Assembly (NCBI GenBank): GCA_028278625.1
Contig: JANQDY010000079.1
Coordinates: 1 to 59,350 of the forward strand
Length of the DNA: 59,350 bases
Reading direction: 5' to 3'
From: Thermodesulfobacteriota bacterium
GTDB taxonomy: Bacteria; Desulfobacterota; DSM-4660; Desulfatiglandales; Desulfatiglandaceae
This document shows, piece by piece, positions 33,208-42,141 of the stretch. A model generated the notes under the pieces. The model ran no database searches. It saw only the letters and a list, made by a program, of their open reading frames with translations, and was not told where the DNA came from. A program made the position numbers and the translations under genes. Positions within the stretch are counted from its first letter, which is position 1, and every line of letters begins with the position of its first letter.

Positions 33208-35340
33208 ATGAACGACAAGAACGCACCGAATGTTTCTGGAGTAGACCGCCCCGGACGGCGGACGGTTTCAAGCCTTTGCGGCATGTGTGCCGTGCGCTGT
33301 CCCATACAGGTGGAAGTCGAAGACGGACAGATCACCTGGATTCAAGGAAACCCCAACGATAAAACCATGGGAACCAGCCTATGTGCCAAGGGATCGGCGG
33401 GCATCGCCTTTGAGTACGATGACGAACGGCCCAAGTACCCACTGATCCGATCAGGCCCCAGAGGGAGTGGCCAGTGGCGAAGGGCCAGCTGGGAAGAAGC
33501 ACTGGACTATATCGGCGACAAACTCAAAAAAGTCATGGACAAGTACGGCGGAAAGGGTGTGGCCCTTTCAGACCGGGGAGGCCCTTTTGCGGACTTGACA
33601 AAGACTTTTATTAAGTCCGTTGGCTCCCCCAACTATTTCAACCACGATTGCACTTGCGCCAGAAACACCCACCATGCCACCAAAAGCCTTTTCGGCCTCG
33701 GGCGCAAGGGCCTGTTAATGGACATCAAGAATACAAAACAGATCGTGCTCTACGGCCGGAATATCATCGAATCGCTGCAGGTCAAGGAAGCCAAGGATTT
33801 TATGAACGCCCTCGACAAGGGCGCCAAATGCACTTACATCGATGTGCGGGCCACGCTGACCGCATCCAAGGCCCATCGGTTCTGGATGATCCGGCCCAAC
33901 ACCGAATACGCCATCAATTTGGCCTGGATCAAGGTGGTACTGGAGGAAAAGCTCTATGATGTTGATTTCGTCGCCAAATGGGTTACCGGATTGGACGAAC
34001 TGAAAGAGTCTGTCCGCGATTACTCCCCCGAATGGGCCGAAGGTATAACCGGTGTGCCCAGAGGAGACCTGACAGCGGCGATTCGGGAAATCGCCGCAGA
34101 TGCCCCCAGGGTCATCTTCCACGCCGGATGGATGACCGCCCGCCACCGTCAGAGCTTTTACACCGCTCGTACCGCCCATATCTTAAATGCCCTGATGGGC
34201 AGCATTGAGGTCACGGGCGGCCTGATTATTTCAAAAGGGCCTGGGGATTATAACATCAAAGGCATCAATAAACTGGAGATGGGCGTTCCCAAAATAGACG
34301 ATGAGCGCGTGGATCAAATCGGCACCAAATTCAAGCACTGGGACAAGGGTCCTGGCCTTCTGCATCTCCTTTTTCCGGCACTCATGTCCGGTGAGCCGTA
34401 TCAGGTGGGCGCCTATTTTGCCTACCGTCACGACCCCTTAAGCAGTCTGCCCGATCCCGAGGCCATAAAAGAAGCACTGGACAGGCTGGAACTCTTGGTC
34501 GCCATCGATGTGAACTATTCTGAAACCGCCTGGTACGCCGACGTTATTTTACCTGAAGCAACGTATCTGGAACGCGGCAATATTATCGCCGAGAAGAGCG
34601 GCGCCAAGCCGAATCTGCATATCAGAGACCAGTGCATCGCCCCACGTTTTGAAACCCGGCCCGCCTGGTGGATTTTCAGGGAGATTCTGAGGCGTTTAGG
34701 GAAAGGTGAGGCCCTTGATTTTGAGAATCTTGAAGAAATCTGGCAATTCCAGTTGAAAGACACGGAAGTGGGATTGGACGAATTGAGGCGCAAGGGTGTG
34801 ATCAGCCTGGCGGAAAAGGCGATCAAACGGGACCGCGACGGGGATTTGGGGTTTAAAACCCCTTCCGGCAAAATAGAATTTGTGTCATCGGTGCTCTCCG
34901 AGGCGGGTCTTGCCAGTTTTGCGCCGTTTTACGAACCTCCGGCCAAGGAACCCGGCCAGTTCAACCTGGTTTTCGGACGGGTGGGTTTTCTCGCCCACGC
35001 CCAGAGCACCAACAACCCCCTGCTTAATGAACTGATGCCCGAGAACGCCCTTTGGATCAACGGCAGCGTGGCTCAGGAACTGGGGATCGACGACGGCGAT
35101 ACCATTAAGGTCTCCTGCAACGGGGCCGTAGCCGTGGGCAAGGTGAAACTCACCGATTTCATCCATCCCGAGGCAGCCTTCATGGTTCACGGATTCGGAA
35201 GAACCGTGCCATTGCAGACCCGTGCCTACAATAAGGGGATGGCCGATCAACGGCTCATGAAAGGCATGCTGACATCCTATGATCCCGCCGGCGGCGCAAA
35301 CACGCTGACGGAGACGGTGGTGACCGTTACAAAGGCCTGA
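33208..35340 (+). CDS. Cytoplasmic molybdopterin oxidoreductase, PsrA/PhsA/formate-dehydrogenase-like
   Basis: A 710-residue catalytic subunit of the DMSO reductase family. An N-terminal [4Fe-4S] site is CGMCAVRCPIQVE with a fourth Cys in TSLCAKG. The probable Mo/W ligand lies in HDCTCARNTHHATKSL near residue 147; it is Cys, not Sec. Molybdopterin-binding segments follow (GWMTARHRQSFYTART, ILPEATYLERGN, and a C-terminal dinucleotide-binding domain HAQSTNNPLLNEL). There is no twin-arginine signal, unlike periplasmic thiosulfate or polysulfide reductases, so it acts in the cytoplasm. With the ferredoxin subunit after it and the convergent NuoEF-type genes it may be an NAD(P)-linked dehydrogenase. 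The substrate is not determined. Confidence 0.88.
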   Translation: MNDKNAPNVSGVDRPGRRTVSSLCGMCAVRCPIQVEVEDGQITWIQGNPNDKTMGTSLCAKGSAGIAFEYDDERPKYPLIRSGPRGSGQWRRASWEEALDYIGDKLKKVMDKYGGKGVALSDRGGPFADLTKTFIKSVGSPNYFNHDCTCARNTHHATKSLFGLGRKGLLMDIKNTKQIVLYGRNIIESLQVKEAKDFMNALDKGAKCTYIDVRATLTASKAHRFWMIRPNTEYAINLAWIKVVLEEKLYDVDFVAKWVTGLDELKESVRDYSPEWAEGITGVPRGDLTAAIREIAADAPRVIFHAGWMTARHRQSFYTARTAHILNALMGSIEVTGGLIISKGPGDYNIKGINKLEMGVPKIDDERVDQIGTKFKHWDKGPGLLHLLFPALMSGEPYQVGAYFAYRHDPLSSLPDPEAIKEALDRLELLVAIDVNYSETAWYADVILPEATYLERGNIIAEKSGAKPNLHIRDQCIAPRFETRPAWWIFREILRRLGKGEALDFENLEEIWQFQLKDTEVGLDELRRKGVISLAEKAIKRDRDGDLGFKTPSGKIEFVSSVLSEAGLASFAPFYEPPAKEPGQFNLVFGRVGFLAHAQSTNNPLLNELMPENALWINGSVAQELGIDDGDTIKVSCNGAVAVGKVKLTDFIHPEAAFMVHGFGRTVPLQTRAYNKGMADQRLMKGMLTSYDPAGGANTLTETVVTVTKA

Positions 35341-35384
35341 AAACTAAGAAAAACAGAAAAACCCGTACCCTTTTGAGAAGGAAC

Positions 35385-35912
35385 ATGAGCAAGTACTATC
35401 TACTGCAAGACTCGGAGCGTTGCATCGGCTGTCTGGCCTGTGAAATCCACTGCAAAACCAACAAGAACCTACCGGTGGGGCCGGTCTTGTGTAAAAACAT
35501 GTCGGTGGGCCCCGTGCAACTCAAAAACATCCCGCAAGTGCGATTTGTGTTTATGCCGTGCTTCCACTGCGAGGAACCATGGTGCTTGAGCGTCTGCCCT
35601 TCGGGCGCCATCCAGCGACGGAACAGCGACGGAATTGTGTTTATCGAGCCCACCCTTTGTATCGGGTGCAAAAGCTGTATCACCGCATGCCCCTGGGGGG
35701 CCTGTCAATGGAATCCCGTGACGGCCAAAGCGGTGAAATGCGACTATTGCAAAGACCGGCTGGATCTGGGTCTCAAGCCCGCCTGTGTCACCAAATGCCT
35801 CACGGAATGTCTGGAGTTCGGAATTGCGGAGAAACTCCCCACCACCCGGAGGAAGCGCTTTGCCGCTCAGGTGGCCCGTGACGTTTTATATCCAGCAGCC
35901 ATGAAGTCATGA
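35385..35912 (+). CDS. Four-cluster ferredoxin subunit of the molybdoenzyme
   Basis: A 175-residue DmsB/PsrB-like protein. Cys motifs are CIGCLACEIHC, CFHCEEPWCLSVCP, CIGCKSCITACPWG, and CDYCKDRLDLGLKPACVTKC, enough for four [4Fe-4S] clusters. Residues about 30-50 contain a short internal duplication (VGPVLCKNM then VGPVQLKNI). GAGAAGG precedes the ATG. It lies 44 bases after the catalytic gene and takes its electrons. Confidence 0.9.
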   Translation: MSKYYLLQDSERCIGCLACEIHCKTNKNLPVGPVLCKNMSVGPVQLKNIPQVRFVFMPCFHCEEPWCLSVCPSGAIQRRNSDGIVFIEPTLCIGCKSCITACPWGACQWNPVTAKAVKCDYCKDRLDLGLKPACVTKCLTECLEFGIAEKLPTTRRKRFAAQVARDVLYPAAMKS

Positions 35913-35914
35913 AT

Positions 35915-36121
35915 CTATAGGATCCGGAGGCAGTCTTGTGGAAAACGGTGGGTTCCTTCCCCGTCCAGGGTCACCTCGATGAGCGCTTCCGGGTCATTCT
36001 TGACCGTATCCGGATCAGTGACAATGCCGTGAAGACCCACAAAATAGTCCATGTGCGGCTGCCAATGCTCATCCTGTGATTTCCGAAAAACCTCCACTCG
36101 GTCTCCCCTTCGAAAACTCAT
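35915..36121 (-). CDS. Small SH3-like protein, unknown function
   Basis: A 68-residue protein of mostly beta character: FRRGDRVEVF at the start and GLHGIVTD then IEVTLDGEGTHRFP, a pattern like small SH3-type barrels. AGGGGAG precedes the ATG. It follows the GltD-like gene by 12 bases on the same strand, and ends 2 bases from the convergent ferredoxin subunit gene. I do not recognise a named family. It is probably an accessory of the redox complex. Confidence 0.6.
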   Translation of the reverse strand: MSFRRGDRVEVFRKSQDEHWQPHMDYFVGLHGIVTDPDTVKNDPEALIEVTLDGEGTHRFPQDCLRIL

Positions 36122-36133
36122 ACCGGTTCTCCC

Positions 36134-38302
36134 CTAATTGGTTATTTTGGGCGGTAACATATCCACGTGACGCCTGGCTGAAGATTCCCTTGCACAATCC
36201 AGGCAGAGCAGTTCCTTCTGGGATTTGGGTGTCATTCCCGCTATGCGCCGGGTGATGTAATCATGGTATCGTTCCGTTCCCACCACCTTGCCGCAGGTTT
36301 CACAGCGCTCCACCTTCAACCGGTTCAAAATAGTCCCGCAAAGCCTTAGAATTCGTTCTTCCTTCCTATCGATCATGGACATGGCTTCGGTAGGACAGTT
36401 GGCCGAACAGGCGCCACACAGAATACAACGCTCCGCGGTGACCCTGAAGTCGGTGGAATCCTGGCGATCGAAGTTCAAATATCCGAATTTCAGTGCATCA
36501 ATGTCCATTTTATTTTGACATATGTCCATACAGGTGCCGCAGCGGATACATACATCACACCTGAGGCACCGTCTGGCTTCCTCCCTGACGGTGTTCTCCG
36601 TGTATCCCAATTCCGCTTGTTGAAACGTTACGCGACGCCGTTCGTCATTCAGCATGGGCATCTGAGGCCGCTCCAGCGACATCTTGGTGGAAGCCGGAAC
36701 TTCGATGAATTCAACCCGATCCCTGCGCACCGGCACCGGTCGCATTTTGGGCTGGGGAATTCCCGATAGATATCGGTCAATGGCATCCGCCGCCCGCTTT
36801 CCGCCACCGATGGCCTCAACCACGGTGGCAGGCCCCAACACCGCATCCCCTGCGGCGAAAACACCCTGTATGGCGGTCTCCATGGTGATGGCGTTCACCT
36901 TGACCGTATCCCTCTGTGTCCACTGAAGGGCTCCCAGGGATTCAAAGCCGCTGGGATCGACCCGCTGGCCAATGGATGAAATCAACGCGTCCACCGTCAT
37001 TTCGAAGTCACTGCCGGCAACGGGCACCGGTCTTCTCCTGCCACTATGATCCTCCGGACCCAGCTCGGTCCTGACACAGCGCAAGGACGTAACCTTGCCA
37101 TTTTGGCCGACAACCGCCACGGGAACGGTCAGAAAAGAAAAGCCAACCCGTTCCTCCTCAGCCTGCTCCACCTCCTCGTCATTGGCGGGCATATCGGAAC
37201 GGGACCTGCGATAAACGATGGTCACCTCCTCGCACCCCAATCTGACGGATGTTCTGGCCGCGTCAATTGCCACATTGCCCCCACCCAGAATGGCGACCCT
37301 GCGTCCCGGCTTTCGCCGGTCACCCAAGGCAACACGTCTCAAAAAGCTGATGGCATCGACCACCTGGGGATATTCGTCTTCGCCCTCAATTCCCAGCTTG
37401 TGCGAATCGTGGGCCCCGATGGCAATGAGAAAGGCCTCGAAACCCTCGGATTTCAACTGATCGAATTGAACGTTTTTGCCGACAGTTGTATTGAACCGGA
37501 ATTCAACCCCCAGTTCTTCGATCATGGATACCTCGCGGTCAATGACTTCTCTGGGAAGCCGATACCGGGGAATCCCGACCATCATCATGCCGCCTGCCAT
37601 GGGGAGCGCATCCACCACCGTCACCCCATATCCTTTCAAAGCCAGGAAAAAAGCGGCGCTCAACCCTGCCGGACCCGCACCGATGATACATACCTTCCGG
37701 TTTTTGGGCGGCGCCTTTTCCGGATTCCGATACTGCCCGTCGGACATGGCCCTTTCCGCGGCGAAGGCTTTCATGTATTTGATGGAGATGGGCTCGTCGA
37801 TCCGGCCCCTCACACACATGAATTCACAGGGATTTGTACAGATCAGACCGCAAACCCATGGAAAGGGGTTGTCCTTTCGAATCAAATCGATGGCATCGGC
37901 GTCACGGCCCTGCCCAATCAGTGTCACATAGCTTGAAACATCGATCCCGGCGGGGCATGCCATTTGGCATGGGGCGGGGATGAGTCTTGCGCAGTCGGTC
38001 ACCGGACAGATGAGCGTATCGAGATGGCTCTTAAACACCTCATGGTGTTCTAAAAGAACGGATGAGAGCATGGCCCCGGTGTCTCTGCACGCTTCATCCG
38101 GGCCCTCCTTTTCAAGGGTAATCGCCAGGGACTCCATGGTGGGGATGTGTTCCTGTCCGCCTCTTCCGGACGACACATCTTCCATGAGTTTCAATATCTC
38201 TTCGGCCAGAAAGCGGCATCTGGCATGTTTGAGATGACCGTCTGAAATGATTTTTTCCAGCTTCTCAATGGTATCGGCTACGGGACAGACGGGCTTGGAC
38301 AT
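36134..38302 (-). CDS. GltD-like FAD/NAD(P) oxidoreductase with ferredoxin and zinc-ribbon tail
   Basis: A 722-residue protein. Residues 1-95 are a helical domain of unknown role. Then comes the GltD-type module: cysteines in PCQMACPAGIDVSSYV and CGLICTNPCEFMC, FAD motif CIIGAGPAGLSAAFFLALKGY near 210, NAD(P) motif AILGGGNVAIDAARTS near 345, and FAAGDAVLGPATVVEAIGGG near 500. The C-terminus has CLRCDVCIRCGTCMDIC, CILCGACSANCP and a zinc-ribbon-like CETCG...CLDC. Relatives transfer electrons between NAD(P)H, flavin and ferredoxin (as in NfnB/GltD). It is in an operon with NuoE/F/G-like genes. Confidence 0.88.
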   Translation of the reverse strand: MSKPVCPVADTIEKLEKIISDGHLKHARCRFLAEEILKLMEDVSSGRGGQEHIPTMESLAITLEKEGPDEACRDTGAMLSSVLLEHHEVFKSHLDTLICPVTDCARLIPAPCQMACPAGIDVSSYVTLIGQGRDADAIDLIRKDNPFPWVCGLICTNPCEFMCVRGRIDEPISIKYMKAFAAERAMSDGQYRNPEKAPPKNRKVCIIGAGPAGLSAAFFLALKGYGVTVVDALPMAGGMMMVGIPRYRLPREVIDREVSMIEELGVEFRFNTTVGKNVQFDQLKSEGFEAFLIAIGAHDSHKLGIEGEDEYPQVVDAISFLRRVALGDRRKPGRRVAILGGGNVAIDAARTSVRLGCEEVTIVYRRSRSDMPANDEEVEQAEEERVGFSFLTVPVAVVGQNGKVTSLRCVRTELGPEDHSGRRRPVPVAGSDFEMTVDALISSIGQRVDPSGFESLGALQWTQRDTVKVNAITMETAIQGVFAAGDAVLGPATVVEAIGGGKRAADAIDRYLSGIPQPKMRPVPVRRDRVEFIEVPASTKMSLERPQMPMLNDERRRVTFQQAELGYTENTVREEARRCLRCDVCIRCGTCMDICQNKMDIDALKFGYLNFDRQDSTDFRVTAERCILCGACSANCPTEAMSMIDRKEERILRLCGTILNRLKVERCETCGKVVGTERYHDYITRRIAGMTPKSQKELLCLDCARESSARRHVDMLPPKITN

Positions 38303-38465
38303 GTTAATTTCTCACATTAGAGGACGACAGAAGACAACGCAGGAAAAGGACGGAAACCTTCCCGATTCCGCCATGGCTGCACACAGAATCATATTGAATT
38401 TTCGGATTTGTGCAAGTTTTTTTAATGGGTTTGGAAGAAGTGGGCGGAGCCTTTCCGGATCACGG

Positions 38466-38912
38466 CTATTTCTTTCTGCCGCCGGAAGTCAGCTTGATCA
38501 TATAATCGCTAAGGGCCTCCTGAAGGGTCTCCCCGGCCAGAAAAGCGCAGTGCTGTTCTTTTTCCGGCATTCCTCCCATCCTTTCAAGAATTCGATCCCC
38601 CGTTACCTCAAGGAGTTCGTCCGGCGTCTTTCCAAGGGCCATTTCCGCCGCAAAGGACCCGCATGCCGCACTTGATCCGCACCCGTCCGTTTCAAATGCC
38701 GCCTCATTTATACGCTCATTTTTAAAACGCAGATAGATCTCCATGGTGTCGCCGCAGGGACCGGTGACACGGGCATACCCGTCCGGATTTCCAAGGGAGC
38801 CGCGGTAACAGGGATTGAGCATTCGATCAAAGGCCGCGGCGCCGTAACTGTCATTTTTCAGCAAAATCTCTTTTTGAAGGTTTTTCACCTGGTCTTTTGA
38901 GTGATCCGTCAT
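38466..38912 (-). CDS. NifU/IscU N-terminal-type scaffold protein
   Basis: A 148-residue protein with the NifU-N pattern: GPCGDTMEIYLRF near residue 51, DGCGSSAACGS near 78 and EKEQHCAFLAGETL near 118, giving three conserved Cys. These proteins assemble [2Fe-2S]/[4Fe-4S] clusters or, in Fe-S-rich operons, supply a partner enzyme. The first motif is GPCGD in place of the GxxxDxxxxxxxV of IscU, a variant also seen in the paralogue at 44100-44549. It is 18 bases after the NuoG-like gene, so it is probably devoted to that complex. Confidence 0.85.
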   Translation of the reverse strand: MTDHSKDQVKNLQKEILLKNDSYGAAAFDRMLNPCYRGSLGNPDGYARVTGPCGDTMEIYLRFKNERINEAAFETDGCGSSAACGSFAAEMALGKTPDELLEVTGDRILERMGGMPEKEQHCAFLAGETLQEALSDYMIKLTSGGRKK

Positions 38913-38930
38913 TTCCGTCTAGCCTCAATT

Positions 38931-39716
38931 CTAACGAAATCTTGTGAGCTTACTTCTCTTTTGTGCCATTTCTTTTCTTTCACATTCCGGGCAAAGCCTT
39001 CCGCCGGTCTGAAATCCGCCGCGCGTCTTGTTCTTCTCTTGAATATGATCAATGTATTTCTGCGGGGCATAGGGACGGCCACAGGCGTCACAGGGTTCAA
39101 GGGTAAACCGAGCAAACACCTGGCCCCAACTATAGATCCTTCTCTGGTTTCCACGATCATCCATTCGAATGGCATGGGTGGGACACATCTGGGCACAGGC
39201 CCCACACCCGAGACAATCGTCTGAGAGGCGGTCAAAGGGCGTGCTCACGTGGCGATCGTACCCGCGTCCCGAAAATGAAAGGGCCTGGGCCCCAATCTTC
39301 TCTCTGCAAACGCGCACACAGAGGCCGCAGCGGACACATTCATCGCATACGCCCGTTTCAAAGCGGCTTGCGGAGACACCGAATTTGGCTGCCAGATCAA
39401 TAATCTCAACGCTGTCACGGGCCCGGGCCAGGAACAATTCCAGCAACAGGGACCGGTTTCGCCTGATGCGATCGGTGTCGGTCTCCACAATCAATCCGTC
39501 CTTGACCTCCTGGATACAGGATACCCGGATTCCATGTCGAATACTCCCACTCACTTCCACAATACAAAGCCGGCAGAGCCCCGCCGGGTCCAGGGCTCTG
39601 TGATGGCAAAGGGTCGGAATATCGATGCCCGCTCTTTGGGCTGCCTCCAGGACGGTGATTCCCGAGGGAAACTCCAGTTCCTTGCCGTTGATGACCATCT
39701 GGACGATTTCTTCCAT
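38931..39716 (-). CDS. Short NuoG-like subunit with zinc-ribbon tail
   Basis: A 261-residue protein. Residues 1-80 form a [2Fe-2S] ferredoxin (C at LCHHRALDPAGLCRLC and a later Cys), then the His/Cys N3-like cluster region, then CDECVRCGLCVRVC and CLGCGACAQMCP for two [4Fe-4S]. It stops before the molybdopterin-like domain of full NuoG. The last 60 residues carry CDACGRPY...CPEC, a zinc-ribbon-like tail also found on the GltD-like subunit. An ATG at 39698 (MVINGK) is an equally good start. It corresponds to the electron-wire subunit of NADH-linked hydrogenases and formate dehydrogenases. Confidence 0.87.
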   Translation of the reverse strand: MEEIVQMVINGKELEFPSGITVLEAAQRAGIDIPTLCHHRALDPAGLCRLCIVEVSGSIRHGIRVSCIQEVKDGLIVETDTDRIRRNRSLLLELFLARARDSVEIIDLAAKFGVSASRFETGVCDECVRCGLCVRVCREKIGAQALSFSGRGYDRHVSTPFDRLSDDCLGCGACAQMCPTHAIRMDDRGNQRRIYSWGQVFARFTLEPCDACGRPYAPQKYIDHIQEKNKTRGGFQTGGRLCPECERKEMAQKRSKLTRFR

Positions 39717-39736
39717 AGCGCCGGTCTTTCGCCGGA

Positions 39737-41521
39737 TTATTCCTTTTCTATTGCTTCGAATTTGCAGCCCTCAAAGCACAGGCCGCACTTGATGCAAACC
39801 ATCTGGTTGATATGGTGGGGCGTCTTTTTCTCTCCGGTAATTGCCCCCACTGAGCAATTGAGGCTGCACACCGTACACCCCGTGCATTTTGAAGGATCTA
39901 TGGTGTAGGTGAGCAATGCCTTGCAGACCTTTGCGGGACAGCGCTTCTCCTTAATATGCGCCATGTACTCATCACGGAAATACCTGAGCGTGGAGAGTAC
40001 CGGATTGGGAGCGCTCTTCCCAAGTCCGCAGAGGGACGTATCCACCAACAGATTGCACAGTTCTTCCAGCATCCCCAGATGGCTTTCAGATCCGTGACCC
40101 TCTGTAATATCCTTTAAGAGACGGGCCATATGAGATAAACCTTCCCTGCAGGGGGTGCACTGGCCGCAACTCTCATCAAGGCAGAATTCAATGAAATATT
40201 TGGCCACATCCACCATGCAGGCCTCTTCGTCCATGACGATCATGCCGCCCGATCCCATGATGGAACCGGCCTTCGCCAGGTTCTCAAAATCCACCGGCAT
40301 GTCCAGGAATTCCTCGGGAATACATCCTCCCGAGGGGCCGCCGGTCTGCACCGCCTTGAATGCTTTTCCCTCCGGAATACCACCCCCGATGTCAAAGATG
40401 ATTTCCCGCAAGGAAATCCCCATGGGCACTTCCACGAGGCCCGTATTGTTGATATTGCCCACGAGAGAGAATATTTTGGTGCCTTTGCTTTTTTCGCTGC
40501 CGATCCCCGAAAACCAGGCAGCGCCCTTTTCAATGATAATGGGTATGGTGGCCCAGGTCTCCACGTTGTTCAGATTACTGGGCGCACCTCTCAGCCCCCG
40601 ATCGGTGGTGTGAATGTATTTGGGTCTCGGTTCTCCGGCCTTGTCTTCAATGGAGGTCATAAGTGCCGTTGACTCACCGCACACGAAAGCCCCTGCTCCC
40701 AAAAAAATCCGTACGTCAAAATCGAAATCCTGACCAAAAATTCCCCTTCCGAGATACCCCCTTTCTCGCGCATCGGCCAGAGCAATGCGAAGCCTTTCCA
40801 CTGCCAACGGGTACTCGGCACGAATATAGACATAGCCTTCCGACGCACCAATGGCGTATGCGCCGATGATCATTCCCTCGATAACCGCGTGGGGGTTGCC
40901 TTCAATGATGGACCGGTCCATGAAAGCCCCCGGATCCCCTTCATCGGCATTACAGAGCACATATCTGATCTTTCCCTTGGCTCTTCGGCAGCTTTCCCAT
41001 TTGACGCCGGTGGGAAATCCCCCGCCGCCCCGTCCGCGCAGCCCTGATGCCTTGATTGCGGAGATGATCTGATCCGGCGCCATTGTGAGCGCCTTGTGAG
41101 CCGACCCATATCCTCCCCTTTCTTCATATTCTTTGATGGATTCAGGGTCGATTTTACCGAGATGTGCCAGCAGCAGTTTCCGCTGCAACCGGTGGAATTT
41201 TTCGTATTCCTCCCCTGCCAGCCACTCCGTTACCGGCGTTCCTTCCATCACATGCTCTTTGACAATCCGAAGGGCTTTTTCAGGGGTAACGAATTGGTAG
41301 GTACTCACCTGCCCGTCCATATCGACGTCCACAAGCACATCTTTCGCGCAGAAACCGCGACAGCCCACCTTTCGGCAGCGCCGTTTCAACCGCGCCGTGA
41401 CATTTGCGTCGCTCAAGGCGTTCTCAAAGGACTGAAGAACTTCCATGCCACCGGCCGCAACGCCTCCCGTTCCAGCACACACACTGATGACGACCTCTTC
41501 TGGACGATTATTTGCCTTCAT
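39737..41521 (-). CDS. nuoF: NuoF/HndC-like NADH-binding subunit
   Basis: A 594-residue protein of the fused bacterial diaphorase type. An N-terminal thioredoxin-like [2Fe-2S] domain (about 1-110) is followed by the FMN/NADH domain with GLRGRGGGGFPTG near residue 165, NADEGDPGAFMDRS, and GAGAFVCGESTALM. The [4Fe-4S] site is ESCGQCTPCREG near 450. Two C-terminal ferredoxin clusters are CTGCTVCSLNCS and CIKCGLCFEGC. This architecture is that of HndC/HydB in bifurcating hydrogenases and NAD-linked formate dehydrogenases. No [FeFe] hydrogenase gene is seen in the window. Confidence 0.94.
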   Translation of the reverse strand: MKANNRPEEVVISVCAGTGGVAAGGMEVLQSFENALSDANVTARLKRRCRKVGCRGFCAKDVLVDVDMDGQVSTYQFVTPEKALRIVKEHVMEGTPVTEWLAGEEYEKFHRLQRKLLLAHLGKIDPESIKEYEERGGYGSAHKALTMAPDQIISAIKASGLRGRGGGGFPTGVKWESCRRAKGKIRYVLCNADEGDPGAFMDRSIIEGNPHAVIEGMIIGAYAIGASEGYVYIRAEYPLAVERLRIALADARERGYLGRGIFGQDFDFDVRIFLGAGAFVCGESTALMTSIEDKAGEPRPKYIHTTDRGLRGAPSNLNNVETWATIPIIIEKGAAWFSGIGSEKSKGTKIFSLVGNINNTGLVEVPMGISLREIIFDIGGGIPEGKAFKAVQTGGPSGGCIPEEFLDMPVDFENLAKAGSIMGSGGMIVMDEEACMVDVAKYFIEFCLDESCGQCTPCREGLSHMARLLKDITEGHGSESHLGMLEELCNLLVDTSLCGLGKSAPNPVLSTLRYFRDEYMAHIKEKRCPAKVCKALLTYTIDPSKCTGCTVCSLNCSVGAITGEKKTPHHINQMVCIKCGLCFEGCKFEAIEKE

Positions 41522-41545
41522 GGACCTGCATCCACCGGTTTTGGT

Positions 41546-41998
41546 TCATTTGTATCGCTTCAGGGTCTTTACCATTTTCTTGGGTGTCATTTCCCGATAG
41601 GTCTCTTCATCGATCACCACGGCCGGCGCCAGGCTGCAAGCGCCGATGCAGCGAACCGCTTCCAGGGAATACTTGAGATCATCCGTGGTTTCTCCTTCAC
41701 GGATGCAGAGGGAGCGCTCCAGTGCATCCATCACCTTCTGCGCACCTTTCACATGGCAGGCGGTGCCCAGACAAACGCAGATTTGATGCTCACCCTTGGG
41801 CTTCAAGGTGAAGCGATTGTAGAAGGTGGCAATACTGTAAACCTGGGAAAGGGCGACCCCGGTCTTTTTGGTCACATACCGAAGCTCTTCCTCAGGCAAA
41901 TAGTGGTATTCGTTCTGCATTTCGTGCAAGATGGCAATGAGGTTTCCTTTTGGCCGTGGAAACCTCCCGAGAATCGATTCGATTCTTTTGATATCCAT
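41546..41998 (-). CDS. nuoE: NuoE/HndA-like [2Fe-2S] subunit
   Basis: A 150-residue thioredoxin-fold ferredoxin. The four ligands are in CLGTACHVKG near residue 78 and CIGACSLAP near 118. It shows the family VYSIATFYNRF segment. It starts 24 bases before nuoF. With NuoF and the short NuoG it makes the soluble NADH diaphorase module. Confidence 0.95.
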   Translation of the reverse strand: MDIKRIESILGRFPRPKGNLIAILHEMQNEYHYLPEEELRYVTKKTGVALSQVYSIATFYNRFTLKPKGEHQICVCLGTACHVKGAQKVMDALERSLCIREGETTDDLKYSLEAVRCIGACSLAPAVVIDEETYREMTPKKMVKTLKRYK

Positions 41999-42141
41999 CT
42001 TATGTCCTCGTTATCGCATGCGATCGATCCCACCGGAGTCCCGGTGGAATCCGGTGGGCAAAAAATCGTTCGCAGGAATTCTAATCTAAGAGCGGCGGCA
42101 AACGCCTTTTTTCCCGCCACGGGATGAATTCACGCGGTTCA

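Noticed and set aside
33640..33665. Selenocysteine at the Mo ligand of the molybdopterin oxidoreductase
   Set aside because: The frame is continuous and the probable ligand is Cys in HDCTCARN; no UGA is present.
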